64,000 nucleotides of DNA from Molanna angustata (GCA_963576475.1 OY754990.1:15817706-15881705), one strand, 5' to 3'. Positions 1-10,975 are shown, counted from the stretch's first letter. Translations and numbers: made by a program. Notes: generated from the sequence alone by a model not told the origin.

Positions 1-289
1 TGTCTTTTTCGCAGAAGAGAGAACGTCTGATAATCAAGAGGGTTTCTGTCACGTTTCCATTTGTTGTGGTAGTATATTTTTTCTTTAATAATTTTTTTCT
101 TTAATAATTTTTTTCAGGTATGCGGGGATGTATAAACTTAAGCGGAAACACGACACATGTGTATTTCCCCAAACACCAGCTTCGTGGCACCTAAACAGGT
201 ACTACATTCAGAATGTGTGATGGTGAACCTCATTCTTAAAAAACCTCAACTTTATAAATAAAAAAATAAATAAAATAACAGATCGTATG
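1..289. repeat. Left-edge sequence with a fragment of repeat family E
   Basis: There is no gene here. The last third contains the phrase GTGTGATGGTGAACCTCATT, which recurs reverse-complemented near 1085-1110 inside a family E copy, so this is probably an inverted partial copy of that interspersed repeat. The rest is AT-rich with short T/A runs and is unassigned. Confidence 0.35.
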
Positions 290-430
290 TCCTGTAGGTG
301 CCTCGAGTTCCTGGTTCTACAACATCCCAACTTCGTCTCTATTGAGATGTTAAAAAAATGTATGTCAATAAAAATATCATTTGACTCCCGAAAGGGAAAA
401 AAATCCAATGTTTGTGTATATGCAATTAAA
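290..430 (-). repeat. Interspersed repeat family D, diverged copy
   Basis: It matches, in reverse orientation and with divergence, the repeat at 8026-8262: the TCGTCTCTATTGAGAT block, the GACTCCCG-A-AGGGAAAAAAATCC block and the terminal ATATGCAAT are all present in order. It abuts family A immediately to the right. No coding capacity is visible and the element class is unknown. Confidence 0.6.
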
Positions 431-435
431 AAAGA

Positions 436-996
436 GTGGGTTGTGGCCAACACTAAACTCCTCACTAACAAGTCATTCTATAAAGTATTCAAATTTTGTA
501 TGGAAAATTTCCAACATTTTCATGAAATGAGTTTGTTAAATTATTTTTTATTTAAATATTTTATTGTGAAAACTTGATAACTCTTTAATGCCATTTTATG
601 AAAGTGGTGTGCCTTTTTACGAATTTGAAAATAAAAATTTCAAATTTTAAGTTTCCTGAGCTTGGGGTCACTTTGAAATATTTGACAGTCAAAAAAATTG
701 AGAAGCACTATTCATATATCGTTCAAAATCTAATGGGATCTAATCGAGTATTAGGTATATATTTGCAAAATTTGAATAGAATCGAATGAGTACTTTAGTC
801 TATAATTGATAAAGTAAAATGAACACGCCGTACATAGCACATAGTACATAGCACACACACACAGATACATTGTAATGAAACTTTCAGAATACAATCTCAG
901 CATGATACTAGTTGATAATCTGCAAAAAAAAATACCCTTAAAAATTGCGAAAACATAACTCCCCACTATATCCCTTTGGGTTAGTGAGGAGTAAAA
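436..996 (-). repeat. Interspersed repeat family A, copy 1
   Basis: This is one of at least six copies of a 0.47-0.65 kb element. Read on the minus strand it starts with TTTTTACTCCTCACTAACCC, whose ACTCC-CACTA pairs with TATAGTGGGGAGT about 15 bp on to make a 5' hairpin. It ends with GTTAGTGAGGAGTTTAGTG and then TTGGCCACAACCCAC. ACTCCTCACTAAC therefore occurs inverted near both ends. It is noncoding and non-autonomous, and I could not place its superfamily. Confidence 0.7.
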
Positions 997-1012
997 ATAT
1001 TCGATATTATCA

Positions 1013-1310
1013 TCTTGTTTTGGTGTCCCATTAGTGCCGGGTAATAGAAAATACAACAGGCAACAACAACATCTCACATAGTTCAGCAATGAGGTTCACC
1101 ATCACACATTATGAAGTCACCTAATTGCCTTTGTATTGTGAGATGGTGTGAATGTATACACGCATGTGTCGTGTTTCCTTTTATAAGGTTATCCATACAC
1201 CCACACTCCCGTCGCTGGTTGCCCCATACTGTGAAAGTATGTAGCAATGTAGCTTCCATATTCGATTTTCTCCCCCTAAGAAGATGGGGAATTGCCTCAT
1301 TCATACTAAA
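1013..1310 (+). repeat. Interspersed repeat family E, copy 1
   Basis: It shares the ordered blocks GGGTAATAGAAAATACAACA, AACATCTCACATAGTTC, CACGCATGTGTCGTGTTTCC and the CTGGTTGCC block with the copies at 8775-9056 and 51838-52018. It is about 0.26-0.3 kb long. No RNA polymerase III boxes or coding potential were recognised, and the class is unknown. Confidence 0.6.
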
Positions 1311-1762
1311 GCGTTCACTTAACCCCTCACTTACGACCGAAATAAACATTAATTAATTCGTAATAAGAAAAATCGGCCGACAAGTAAGGGGTTAACAGTC
1401 ATCAAACAGCGGACGCTAACTCCCCGCTCACTTTTGTTAGGCGATACTGGGTAAGACCGGTTAGGGACATACGGACGGACAAGTCGATTGGTTTATTTTT
1501 GAACAGGTGCAACGGAACGCCGGCCTCTGATTGGTTGAAATTCTTACGAACAACCGACGCTGTGAGTCGAACCGAACCCTACAATTCAACTTTTTTTGTA
1601 AATATTTCTTTCACAAAACAAAACCTTATTTTTTTTAATATCACGTCCAATATTTTAATACATGCCCAGAATTTTTATCGTCGTAAATATTAAATAAAGT
1701 TTTTTTTTATAATTTTTTTATATATTTTTTGATAATATTTTTGATATTTCTTGATGATATTT
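1311..1762. other. Unassigned AT-rich interval
   Basis: There is no supported gene. The short ORF around 1499-1693 has low-complexity composition and no recognisable domain. Confidence 0.5.
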
Positions 1763-2825
1763 TCCAACTGTCGATTTGTTCAGGAGAACTTTGTTCTCTT
1801 AACATATCGACAATGTATCAAGCCAGAATACGCGAGAATTGTATGGAGAGGTCTACTTTTTTCACGGCTTTTCCAACTTTGAAGTCAAAAAACACCAACT
1901 TAGAGGCTTCGCAGCATATATGTTCCATACACGGATTTACTCAGAATTCGGAGTAGAACATTTCGTGTGTCTGTGTGTGTGTGTGTCTGTGTGTGTGTCT
2001 GTGTGTGTGTGTGTGTCTGTGTGTGTGTCTGTGTGTGTGTCTGTGTGTCCGTCCCCCCCTTATAACTTTTGATCCGCTCAATTTACAGAGCCTAAAATTT
2101 CAGAATATATAAACAGTTACAGGCCTACAAAACTTTTATACTCGGAATTTTGAATTTTTGTTTCAGTCAGGGGTTATCAACTTTTGAATTTTTATTTTAT
2201 TTTTCCATATATCTCAGAAACCATAAACGCTAGAACGCTGAAAATTGGTACAAACATAGACAAATACAAAATCTCAAATGAGTTTTTTCAAAAAAATTCC
2301 AGGGTTTCTCAAACATTTTTTATTAAGAAAAATATTTTTTTTATGATAAATTTATGAGTTTAACTGCCTATATTTCCAAAACTTTTACAATTATCAAAAA
2401 AAGCCGAAACACCCCAACTAGATAATTTAATTTTCTATAAAAAATATTAACATTGTTGTAGAAGATCTCAATTTTTTTTTAACAATTTTTTTAAAAATTG
2501 AATTTAGTGACGACATCGCTTCATACATTTTGTATGGCAGTCGCCTATACACAATATGTAAGAAGACTTAATAGTTTGATACTTCATCTCCAAACATACA
2601 TACATACCATCATGCTATTTGCATATTCTGGGTAGGAAAAAAGGAACTTCCTCCAAACTATCCTATCTTGACATACATACCTACATAATATATGTTGTAT
2701 AGAAAACAAAATATCTGAAAATATTCAATAATTTTTATTTATGGGTTTATAGTTTGGTACATATTCTTCAACTATACATACTATCGCTATCGACAGTTGG
2801 ATCTCATGTGTTACATGCAACTAGT
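1763..2825 (+). mobile_element. Helitron/HINE-like non-autonomous element, tandem copy 1
   Basis: It begins TCCAACTGTCGAT, and the inverse ATCGACAGTTGGA lies close to the 3' end (subterminal inverted repeat). After that come a small hairpin CATGT-gtt-ACATG and the terminus CAACTAGT. This layout, together with an internal (GTGTGTCT)n tract, is that of Helentron-associated non-autonomous elements (HINE/DINE type). A second copy follows head-to-tail only 4 bp later. There is no Rep/helicase coding. ORFs running through the GT tract are artefacts. Confidence 0.75.
1963..2049 (+). repeat. GTGTGTCT microsatellite inside Helitron copy 1
   Basis: This is a tract of GT dinucleotides punctuated by CT. 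The same tract occurs at the same internal position in copy 2 (about 3033-3104) and inverted and shorter in copy 3 (about 48498-48538). It is therefore part of the element and differs in length between copies. Confidence 0.9.
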
Positions 2826-2829
2826 ATTA

Positions 2830-3867
2830 TCCAACTGTCGATTTGTTCAGGAGAACTTTGTTCTCTTAACATATCGACAATGTATCAAGCCAGAATACGC
2901 GAGAATTGTATGGAGAGGTCTACTTTTTTCATGGCTTTTCCAACTTTGAAGTCAAAAAACACCAACTTAGAGGCTTCGCAGCATATATGTTCCATACACG
3001 GATTTACTCAGAATTCGGAGTAGAACATTTCGTGTGTCTGTGTGTGTGTGTGTGTCTGTGTGTGTGTCTGTGTGTGTGTGTGTCTGTGTGTGTGTCTGTG
3101 TGTCCGTCCCCCCCTTATAACTTTTGATCCGCTCAATTTACAGAGCCTAAAATTTCAGAATATATAAACAGTTACAGGCCTACAAAACTTTTATACTCGG
3201 AATTTTGAATTTTTGTTTCAGTCAGGGGTTATCAACTTTTGAATTTTTATTTTATTTTTCCATATATCTCAGAAACCATAAAAGCTAGAAAATTGGTACA
3301 AACATAGACAAATACAAAATCTCAAATTAGTTTTTTCAAAAAAATTCCAGGGTTTCTCAAACATTTTTTATTAAGAAAAATATTTTTTTTATGATAAATT
3401 TATGAGTTTAACTGCCTATATTTCCAAAACTTTTACAATTATCGAAAAAAGCCGAAACACCCCAACTAGATAATTTAATTTTCTATAAAAAATATCAACA
3501 TTGTAGTAGAAGATCTCAATTTTTTTTTAACAATTTTTTTAAAAATTGAATTTAGTGACGACATCGCTTCATACATTTTGTATGGCAGTCGCCTATACAC
3601 AATATGTAAGAAGACTTAATAGTTTGTTACTTCATCTCCAAACATACATACATACCATCATGCAATTTGCATATTCTGGGTAGGAAAAAGGATCTTCCTC
3701 CATACTATCCTATCTTGACATACATACCTACATATGTTGTATAGAAAACAAAATATCTGAAAATATTCAATAATTTGTATCTATGGGTTTATAGTTTGGT
3801 ACATATTCTTCAACTATACATACTATCGCTATCGACAGTTGGATCTCATGTGTTACATGCAACTAGT
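2830..3867 (+). mobile_element. Helitron/HINE-like element, tandem copy 2
   Basis: It is about 95% or more similar to copy 1 by eye, with the same subterminal inverted repeats, microsatellite, 3' hairpin and CTAGT end. The junction between copies reads CTAGT-ATTA-TCCAACTG. A small internal deletion near 3285 removes about 10 bp present in copy 1. Confidence 0.75.
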
Positions 3868-4804
3868 ATTATTGATATTTTTTTATGGTACTGAAATGAT
3901 ATTTATAATAAACAATACTTCGTAAGCGTATATGTGTTTTATTTTCCGGTTCTCTAAATTATAACTATATTTATTTAAATGTTGCTTCTCTTATGAGTGA
4001 AGTTAAATAAAAGTATGTGAGTAGAGGCATACATGCGATGCCAATATAAATCTTAACATGTTGTTTTTTATTTGATTATATATTATTTAATATATTTTTA
4101 TTGTGTTTTGCTAATATTTAATGACATTATGTCATATTGTACTGGATTTATAATAGATATATAAATATGTATGTAAAAAAGTGTTTAATATTTTATTTAT
4201 TTGGCAACTATACATAATTACATTATACAGCGTTATGTACCTATAACAACAAAATAATTTCAATATTACAGTGATAATATATCCTAAATTTAATGCTTAA
4301 TGTGTTTTCTTATGTTTTATGTTTTTTGTTATTTTGTTTTCAACATAATTTAATTTATAAAGATCCCACTAATCATTTATGGTTATCAGTGGGTTTCTAT
4401 ATAATACAATATAAATGCTAACTTAAACCAACCAATAATGAAAATATTATGTATTTGGTCTAATAATATAAAAATGTTATAAAAGATCCAAAACAACACC
4501 AGAATAAAACAAAAAAAGAACCATATAGAAAAAACCCAATAATACAATATTGTAAGAACAAAAATAAAAAGTAAAAAAAACATAATTCGTTAAAAATGAT
4601 TTTTTTACAGGATACTTTGATTTTATTAAACGAATTTAATCCAATTAAGTCTGAGGGCAAGCTGTAAAAATTGTTGGTATTGAAGACTGCAGTGTTCTTT
4701 CACCATAATAGTTATTTACTCTAGGTATATTATATTTATCGGAAGTTACTTGTCTGGTTTTATACTTATTTGTTACAGGTGGTTTGTGTACATTTTTAAA
4801 AGAA
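3868..4804. other. Unassigned AT-rich interval
   Basis: This is very AT-rich sequence with long A/T runs. Minus-strand ORFs at 4386-4660 are low-complexity F/I/L-rich translations of this composition. Nothing in it is recognised. Confidence 0.5.
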
Positions 4805-5195
4805 TTTTATAAAATAATTTTGTAAAATAAATCTGAATTTGTAAATTTGCGTAGCTGTCATTATTTTGGTTTCTGCGAAAATACTTTTTCCTTCCCTTTT
4901 CAAAGAAATAGCTCTATTTTTGGGTAACATACACCTAATTAAACGTTTTTGTAATCTTTCTATTTGCATTAAGTATGTTTTAAATATATGTCCCCACACA
5001 AGAAACCTGTACAAGATGATAGGATCAACCAAAGCCATGTACATTGTTTTTAGGGTTTTAAAAGGAACATAATTTTTAATAATGTACATTTTTGCTAGTA
5101 TTGATCAAAGTTTATTACATATATTTTGAATGTGTGGTAGCCAATTGAATTTGTCATCTATCATAATGCCCAAATATTTGACATTGTAAAATTCT
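4805..5195 (-). pseudogene. LINE reverse transcriptase C-terminal fragment
   Basis: The minus-strand translation gives the post-RT signature of Jockey/CR1-group LINEs: KYLGIMIDDKFNW near 5160, then LKTMYMALVDPIILY, then LVWGH and QIERLQKRLIRCM. There is a stop between the first block and the rest (near 5110), and no upstream RT palm domain. It is a 5'-truncated dead copy. Confidence 0.75.
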
Positions 5196-5229
5196 GTATT
5201 ATTTTTATATTGTCTCATAAATCGCAATG

Positions 5230-5419
5230 TCGTATATAATGCCGAAAATTAATTTGTTCATTTGTTCATAATATGATGTAATATAATATATAAAATATTA
5301 TAAATTATAATGTAATATAGACCCCCAACACGGGTAGGTACTCGCCTACCTAACAGGGGACACTATAATGTTAATGTGTTATGTTAATCAATGAATAAAT
5401 AAATAAAAAAAAAAAAAAA
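5230..5419 (+). mobile_element. LINE 3' end with (TAAA)n tail
   Basis: A GTAGGTACTCGCCTACC inverted motif and CAGGGGACACTATAATG are followed by AATAAATAAATAA and a poly(A) run, a typical LINE 3' terminus. A related terminus (GGTGTCCCC...poly A) is found at about 33020-33058. Only the untranslated end is present. Confidence 0.55.
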
Positions 5420-5499
5420 ATTTCTCAGATGGTTGATTTGAAGAAATTGCCTCCAGGTTTAAATCCGACATTTTTTTTAAAGCATGACTATATAATTAT

Positions 5500-5650
5500 A
5501 GTGACAAGTATATATACATCCTCATACATTCCCTAAACTAAGCGTAAATGATTGTACTATAGGGGAACAAAACTGGTCGTGGGAAGATTCGAATTCGTGA
5601 CCACTGGATTATTAATCCAGCGCACTATCAGCTCTACCACCGCCCATATG
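5500..5650 (-). mobile_element. tRNA-derived SINE, family 3
   Basis: The minus strand reads GGTGGTAGAGCTGATAGTG (A-box-like), then an anticodon-arm-like CTGGATTAATAATCCAG, then GAATTCGAATC (B box), followed by a unique body with TTTAGGGAATG. It matches copies at 30448-30620 and 58625-58780. The tRNA-like region has an expanded anticodon stem and mismatches, so it is not a functional tRNA gene. Confidence 0.75.
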
Positions 5651-5740
5651 AATCCATTTTGTACACTGCATCATTATATTTTTGTACAAAAAAGTGTTTA
5701 ATAAATAAAACAAATAAATGAATAAACATAATTGCTGCTT

Positions 5741-5955
5741 TTTTTAAAATAAATTAAACACTTGTTTTTCTTTCTACATTTATTTTTACTCTCCAGAACG
5801 ACCGTTTCGCCTGGTGAAGGCCTTTTCAACTGGTCCTGGACCAGTTGAAAAGGCCAACTGGACCAGTTGAAAAGGCCTTCACCAGGCGAAACGGTCGTTC
5901 TGGAGAGTAAAAATAAATGTAGAAAGAAAAACAAGTGTTTAATTTATTTTAAAAA
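5741..5955. repeat. Near-perfect palindrome, 96-bp arms
   Basis: Positions 5741-5836 are the reverse complement of 5860-5955. The centre is a 23-bp spacer that itself repeats GGACCAGTTGAAAAGGCC, present in the right arm. The apparent ORF on the minus strand is the translation of the palindrome and is not a gene. The sequence could extrude a long hairpin. Confidence 0.9.
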
Positions 5956-6239
5956 TGGAATTCTACATAGTAAACGCTGTCAGTGTAAACAAAATTAAAA
6001 GTGCATAATTGCTGCTGTTTTTTATTTATCTACCTATTGATTTACGTGTATTTATGTTTTTATATCTATGAGTTATTTTCTGTATCTTCTTTATATTTTT
6101 TGTGCGTACTTATATTATATCTTCCACTTTTTATTTATTTATTTATCAAGGAAACATACAGTTTTATTAATATATTGTAATGGTACAAAATAATAATCAA
6201 ATAAACCAGCAAAGTTTTCATAAATGGTTTACAATAAGA

Positions 6240-6395
6240 TATATTTTATCAATTTATTTCTCACTTCATTAGTACTGTACCAATTTAACTAAGAGACTTC
6301 ACGTTGCTCGGGTTGGTTGGAAGAAATTGCCTTATGGCAATAAACCTGCCTTTGTACACATGTACATAAATTATATAAATAAATAAATAAATATT
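6240..6395 (+). mobile_element. LINE 3' tail
   Basis: It contains GGTTGGTTGGAAGAAATTGC, then CTTATGGCAATAAACCTGCC and (AAAT)n. This is the same 3' end as at about 10395-10480 and 35045-35095. The tail is shared with the SINE family 1 body at 43344-43552. Confidence 0.65.
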
Positions 6396-6548
6396 ATGAA
6401 GAAAAATAACATTAATTATAACAAGAGGAAGAATAAACAAGATTGAAATAAAACATAAAACAATAAAAAACAAAAATAATAAATAAATAACCAGATAACC
6501 AGTCAAGAAATGAAAAAAAAAAGAAAACAGTTAATACATACCCACATA

Positions 6549-6617
6549 CAGTGGCGTGCAAGCCATACATGCCTATATGCCTGGCATGACTATCAAAATC
6601 AAAAAAAAAAAAAAATT

Positions 6618-6648
<31 letters not shown>

Positions 6649-8004
6649 TTGTAATTTTTTTTAATATTTCCACGAGTTGTAGGGCGTATAAGGAATCATA
6701 AAACAGTTTTTATTTTTTTTCTAGCGCAAATATTAACGGAGATATGAATTTCTTAAAATTTGAATAATTGTCCTTTGTAGGTTCAATTTGCCTGTAATTA
6801 TTTTCGTCTGTTGCAACACTGAATTTAAAACGTATGCAACATTGCTTCCAAGGAGAAACATTGACAGCTTTGATAACAGTAGCAAAAATGTCAGAACACA
6901 TGTATCGTTCACGATTTATTTCCCTACAAATTATAAATCTCTTTTTACTTTTATCGTTAATATTCATTGCAGTATGTCCGATACATTTGAGCATACAATA
7001 TGAAACAATGTTTGTTTGTTTGAGTTAGTGTATCTGTGTATTTTTTAAGGTGAGATTTTTGCTGGGCATGTATTAAGATTCTTCAACAGTTTGTATGTAT
7101 GGGTGTAAGAATATTCAGATGGTTTGGTTGGCTTTTGGTTCAACATGGTACATTTTTACAACAACGACCGTTAGATTATATTACTGTCAGATTAGATTAG
7201 ATAGATTATGTTACGCTAAGATTTTGGCGCTAATATAAATATATTGAATTGTTTTGAGTCGAATCATGCCGAATAGATCGTTAATCTTTAAAATGACTGG
7301 AAATAAAAGGGAGAGTGATAATAATTGTTTTTAATTAAATTTCAAAAAGTATTTAAATATTATTATTATTATGCATTTGCCGCGTAATTCAAAGCAGTTA
7401 AAAATTCGATTTCATTGTATAAAAGCAAGTAAAGATAATATTTTAAATAAACGTTTTGTAAAATATGTAAGAAATTTCGTAAAATAATGTATGTACAATT
7501 TGTAAGGAATTCATAAATATTATTCAAATAAAAGAAAAAGAAGCTTTGCGTAAATATGAGTAATATATCACGACATCTATGAATAAAAACTAATGAATGA
7601 AAAATAAAATAATGGATGAAAACATTTACTGCTGCTAGTAAATTTGCTGTGATAATGGTTGGAAAGATACTTCATAGATGTCTCTGAATATTTAACTAAC
7701 TACTAACTAACACTCATTATATATATTTACAGTTAGTTATTAAAAACTTTTAGTTATTAAAGGGCTGCATTTCAAATATTTATCAATAGAATTTAAATAT
7801 TTATAATATTTCAATTCTAATATTTATAATTTTGATTATTTGCTCCTGCCTTCACACAATGCGTGTAATTGGTGCTATGTGCATAGTACAAAACAGGAGT
7901 TAAAGAAAAAATATAAGGTGAAAAGATATTATGGAGGTTGACTAAACAGAGGATTTAGTTTTTTTTTGGGCAGAACCAGCTGACGGACCCCTCGCACGCC
8001 ACTG
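6549..8004. mobile_element. hAT-like DNA transposon, non-autonomous, perfect TSD
   Basis: The termini are CAGTGGCGTGC and its inverse, GCACGCCACTG. They are flanked by a perfect 8-bp direct duplication CCCACATA (6541-6548 and 8005-8012). An 8-bp TSD with CAGTG-type ends is diagnostic of the hAT superfamily. The 1456-bp interior is AT-rich with an A-run block at 6600-6650. I recognise no transposase, and the ORFs near 6710-7028 have no hAT motifs. Confidence 0.85.
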
Positions 8005-8025
8005 CCCACATATAAGTTAAAAAGT

Positions 8026-8262
8026 AATCGAATATTTTTATTATTGCATATGCGCAAACATTGGATTTTTTTCCCTGTCGGGAGTCAAAGATATTTTTTA
8101 ACAGATTTTTAATTATCTCAATAGAGACGAAGTTAGAATATTTACTGTATGAGAACCGGGAAATCAAGGCACCTACATGGCTTACGACCTGCCATCGGCT
8201 GGTTTACGTGATCACTTTATGCGCTTGCGCAACGTTCACCAATTATGCCTTTCTATTGAGAT
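8026..8262 (+). repeat. Interspersed repeat family D, longest copy
   Basis: It begins AATCGAATATTTTTATTATT, runs through CCCTGTCGGGAGTCAAAG, TCTCAATAGAGACGAA, AACCGGGAAATCAAGG and CCATCGGCTGGTTTACGTG, and ends at about CACCAATTATGCCTTTCT. Other copies lie at 290-430, 24250-24312, 49640-49717, 62831-62978, 63000-63147 and 63458-63619. It starts 14 bp beyond the hAT TSD. It is noncoding and of unknown class. Confidence 0.75.
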
Positions 8263-8774
8263 AATTAAAAATCAGTTAAAAAGTATTTTTTTTCACATAA
8301 CATTAAAAAGTTTTCTTTTAAAAGCTGCAAAATCGTTATTTAGAATATCGATTTCTGACTTAATGACATAATTATACAATTTACAACTACGTCTGACAAA
8401 AAATACTTTGCTATATTTTGATTTTATATCGTTATCTGATGTTATTAACAAAATAATTATTTCTATATTTTATTAATTGAACCTTTCACAATAACCGATT
8501 GAATTTACGAACCGTAATAATGTTGTGAATGGTGTGGCGTTTGTCTGTGATTCTTCCGTATTTATTATTCAAATCTCAAGTTGTTTGTGGCTACCGTCGA
8601 AGGAGGCGGGTAGGCGGGGTGGTGCAGAAGTCTAGTCAATCATAGAGCTGATGGTGGGGGTAACTGTGGGAGATTATCAAATTATACAATAATCTTTATT
8701 ACAATATCTATTACACTTTTTTTAAACTGCGAGGCGAAGCACCGGTTTAGAATGGTGTTTCCACTCTTATCTAT
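8263..8774. other. Unassigned interval
   Basis: The sequence is AT-rich with one GC-rich patch near 8597-8625. I see no gene or repeat signature that I can support. Confidence 0.5.
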
Positions 8775-9056
8775 TATTTTTGCGTGTCCCGTAAGAGCTG
8801 GGTAATAGACAATGCAACAGTCAACAATAACATCTCACATAGTTCTGTAATATGTATGGCACAAAGATGGACACCACCATTTTTGGACACCATCCAAATG
8901 GACACCACCATTTTTTATAGTTACCTTGTGCCTTTGTAGACAAGACGAGACTGTATACACGCATGTATCTTGTCTCTTTTTATTAGGTAATGCACATCCG
9001 CGTACCTGTTGCTGGTTACCTCTCATTGTGGGATATGCCATTATGGTATGAATGAA
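8775..9056 (+). repeat. Interspersed repeat family E, copy 2
   Basis: It carries GAGCTGGGTAATAGACAATG, AACATCTCACATAGTTC, CACGCATGTATCTTGTCTC and CTGTTGCTGGTTACC in the same order as the copy at 1013. It contains a short internal direct duplication of TGGACACCACCATTTTT. Confidence 0.65.
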
Positions 9057-9157
9057 CAATATCTACCTACTCATTGTCATCGCCGTTGCATATGTTAGTA
9101 AAAAAAATTAGTTATATTTTTAATCAGTAACATGAATTATTTATAGATGAAATCATA

Positions 9158-9356
9158 GTGTTAATTTCACTACTGTATAATATAATTACTAATAACACTA
9201 ATTCACCACAATATCTTAAGATAAATGTTATTTTCTTGTCAAATAACGGTTTGCCTCTTCCATCTGCTGATCGTACCACACTTGACATTCCTATTCATTC
9301 TACTGAATTTCTCAGTTCCTACTTAGTACAATCAGCAAGACTATGGAACACCTTAA
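9158..9356 (+). pseudogene. LINE C-terminal fragment interrupted by a MITE
   Basis: The translation shows the LINE C-terminal pattern RTTLDIPIHSTEFLSS followed by SARLWNTL. The ORF ends exactly at the TTAA where the MITE starts. A second, about 10% diverged copy of 9216-9356 resumes at 10036 on the other side of the MITE and continues to the LINE 3' end. Confidence 0.7.
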
Positions 9357-10035
9357 AAGGGTGACTGCTGCCAACGTACCTATTTTTTCAATTTGAATTT
9401 GCATCATTACTACAAAATGAATCATTTTGAAAAAAATAACTTAGTTAGTTTGGATGTTAATAAAGAAAAATATACCTTAACTTTTTAATTATGTTTTGTA
9501 TATATTCTTGTAGAAAAATAATAAGCATACTTTGATATTTATCTTAAATTTCTAAAAAAACTATAAGGTATAGAGCATTATATTTTTTTATAAATTAAAG
9601 AAGATCAAAATATATGGAAAAAATACGATGTGACGTTGCATTAATGCATCAGGTTAAGTTAATAAACCAAAAAAACTTTTATTTTGCAATGGCGCTGAAT
9701 AGAAAATAAATGTTTTTTTAGGTTGATTTACTAAACTTGAAGCATTAATGCAACGTCACATCATATTTTTCTAGATATTTTTGTCTTCTTTAATTTAAAA
9801 AAAAATATGTTGAACTACGCCTTATATTTTATTAAAAATATAAGATAAACGTTGAAAATCAGGGTATGCCATTATTTTTCTACAAGAATTTATACAGAAC
9901 ATTATCAAAAAGTAAATATATACATTTCTTTATTAATACCCAAACTATCTAAATTATTTTTTTCAAAACGATTTGATAAGAAATAATGATGGTATATCAA
10001 ATTGAAAAATAGGTACGTTGTCAGCAGTCCCCCCC
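9357..10035. mobile_element. TTAA-flanked foldback MITE, copy 1
   Basis: It is flanked by TTAA (9353-9356 and 10036-10039). The two halves are long imperfect inverted repeats of about 300 bp: outer GGGTGACTGCTGCC against GGCAGCAGTC-type ends, and inner ATGTGACGTTGCATTAATGC against its inverse. The TTAA target suggests piggyBac mobilisation, though the termini are not a classical piggyBac end. There is no coding. A second copy is at 32331-33230. Confidence 0.8.
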
Positions 10036-10480
10036 TTAAGATAAATGTTATTTTCTTGTCAAATAACAGTCTACCTCTTCCATCTGCTGATCGTACCACA
10101 CTAGACATTCCCATTTATTCTACAGCAATTCTCAGTTCCTCCTTCGAAGTACAATCAACAAGACATGGAACACCTTAAGTGATGATATTACGACGTCTCA
10201 ATTCATTCAAATTTTAAAACACTTAATCTGTTATACCTGTCTGTCTAATAACTATTAATTGACACTCAACCCCTATCCTCTCTCACATCCCACAACCTCT
10301 ATTTTACATTTAATAATGTTATGTGTTAATCTTTATCTATGTATTTTGTTATAAATTTAATGTACCTACCATTACACTATTTACGGTATCTCGTTGCTTT
10401 GGTTGGTTGGAAGAAATTGTCTTATGGCAACGATCCCGCCATTGCACACAATGTTATACATGAAGTAAAAAAAATAATAA
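10036..10480 (+). pseudogene. LINE C-terminus and 3' UTR after the MITE
   Basis: It repeats the RTTLDIP coding block with substitutions and frameshifts, then runs through a 3' UTR to TTGGTTGGTTGGAAGAAATT, GTCTTATGGCAACGATCCCG and an (A/TAA)n tail. It is a dead copy. The 143-bp overlap with 9216-9356 makes a direct duplication around the MITE. Confidence 0.7.
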
Positions 10481-10815
10481 ATAAATAATTGGTTTAATAT
10501 TCTTCAAATAGATCATTAACGCCATCTTTGTATATTTTACTGAAACAATATCATATCTTACTAAACGATAGGTTCACATTATGTTGTATAATCATATTTA
10601 GTTCGAATCATTGTATTACATTAACAAAATGTTTTGAGAACTTTTCGATAGATGGCAGAATCACAGTTTAATTCATGTTGTATTACGAAATATTTTTGTT
10701 GCTCACAGGTGTGTCCGTAAACATTAACATTATTGCATTACAATACCTATATTTTTTTTGTAAAAAATATTATAGTGTGGTATATATATATTTTAAAAAG
10801 AGTCATAACATGGAG
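10481..10815. other. Unassigned AT-rich interval
   Basis: No gene or repeat was recognised. Confidence 0.45.
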
Positions 10816-10975
10816 ACCAAGAGCAGCAACCAGGAGCGTGGGGAGGTCACCATTGCGCTGGAGAGACGACATTGTAAGATATGCTGGTATAAACTGGATG
10901 CAGGCAGCTCAAGACAGAGCAAAGTGGAGAGAAATGGAGGAGGCCTTCGTCCAGGAGTGGACGGGAGTAGGCTAA
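10816..10975 (+). pseudogene. RTE-type LINE C-terminal fragment
   Basis: One frame reads RSVGRSPLRWRDDIVRYAG, then NWMQAAQDRAKWREMEEAF and VQEW. This is the usual RTE-BovB pol terminus (GRPPxRWxDDI...A-DRxxWR). It is only about 55 residues long with no upstream RT, so it is a 5'-truncated fragment. Confidence 0.75.

Noticed and set aside
436..996. Family A as a Helitron
   Set aside because: There is a 5' hairpin and short inverted motifs, but no TC start, no CTRR end and no 3' terminal hairpin.
1839..2072. ORFs rich in VCVCVSVCVS
   Set aside because: They arise from the GTGTGTCT microsatellite inside the Helitron copies.
5698..5934. 78-codon minus-strand ORF
   Set aside because: Translation of a palindrome; the same peptide pattern is forced by the inverted arms.
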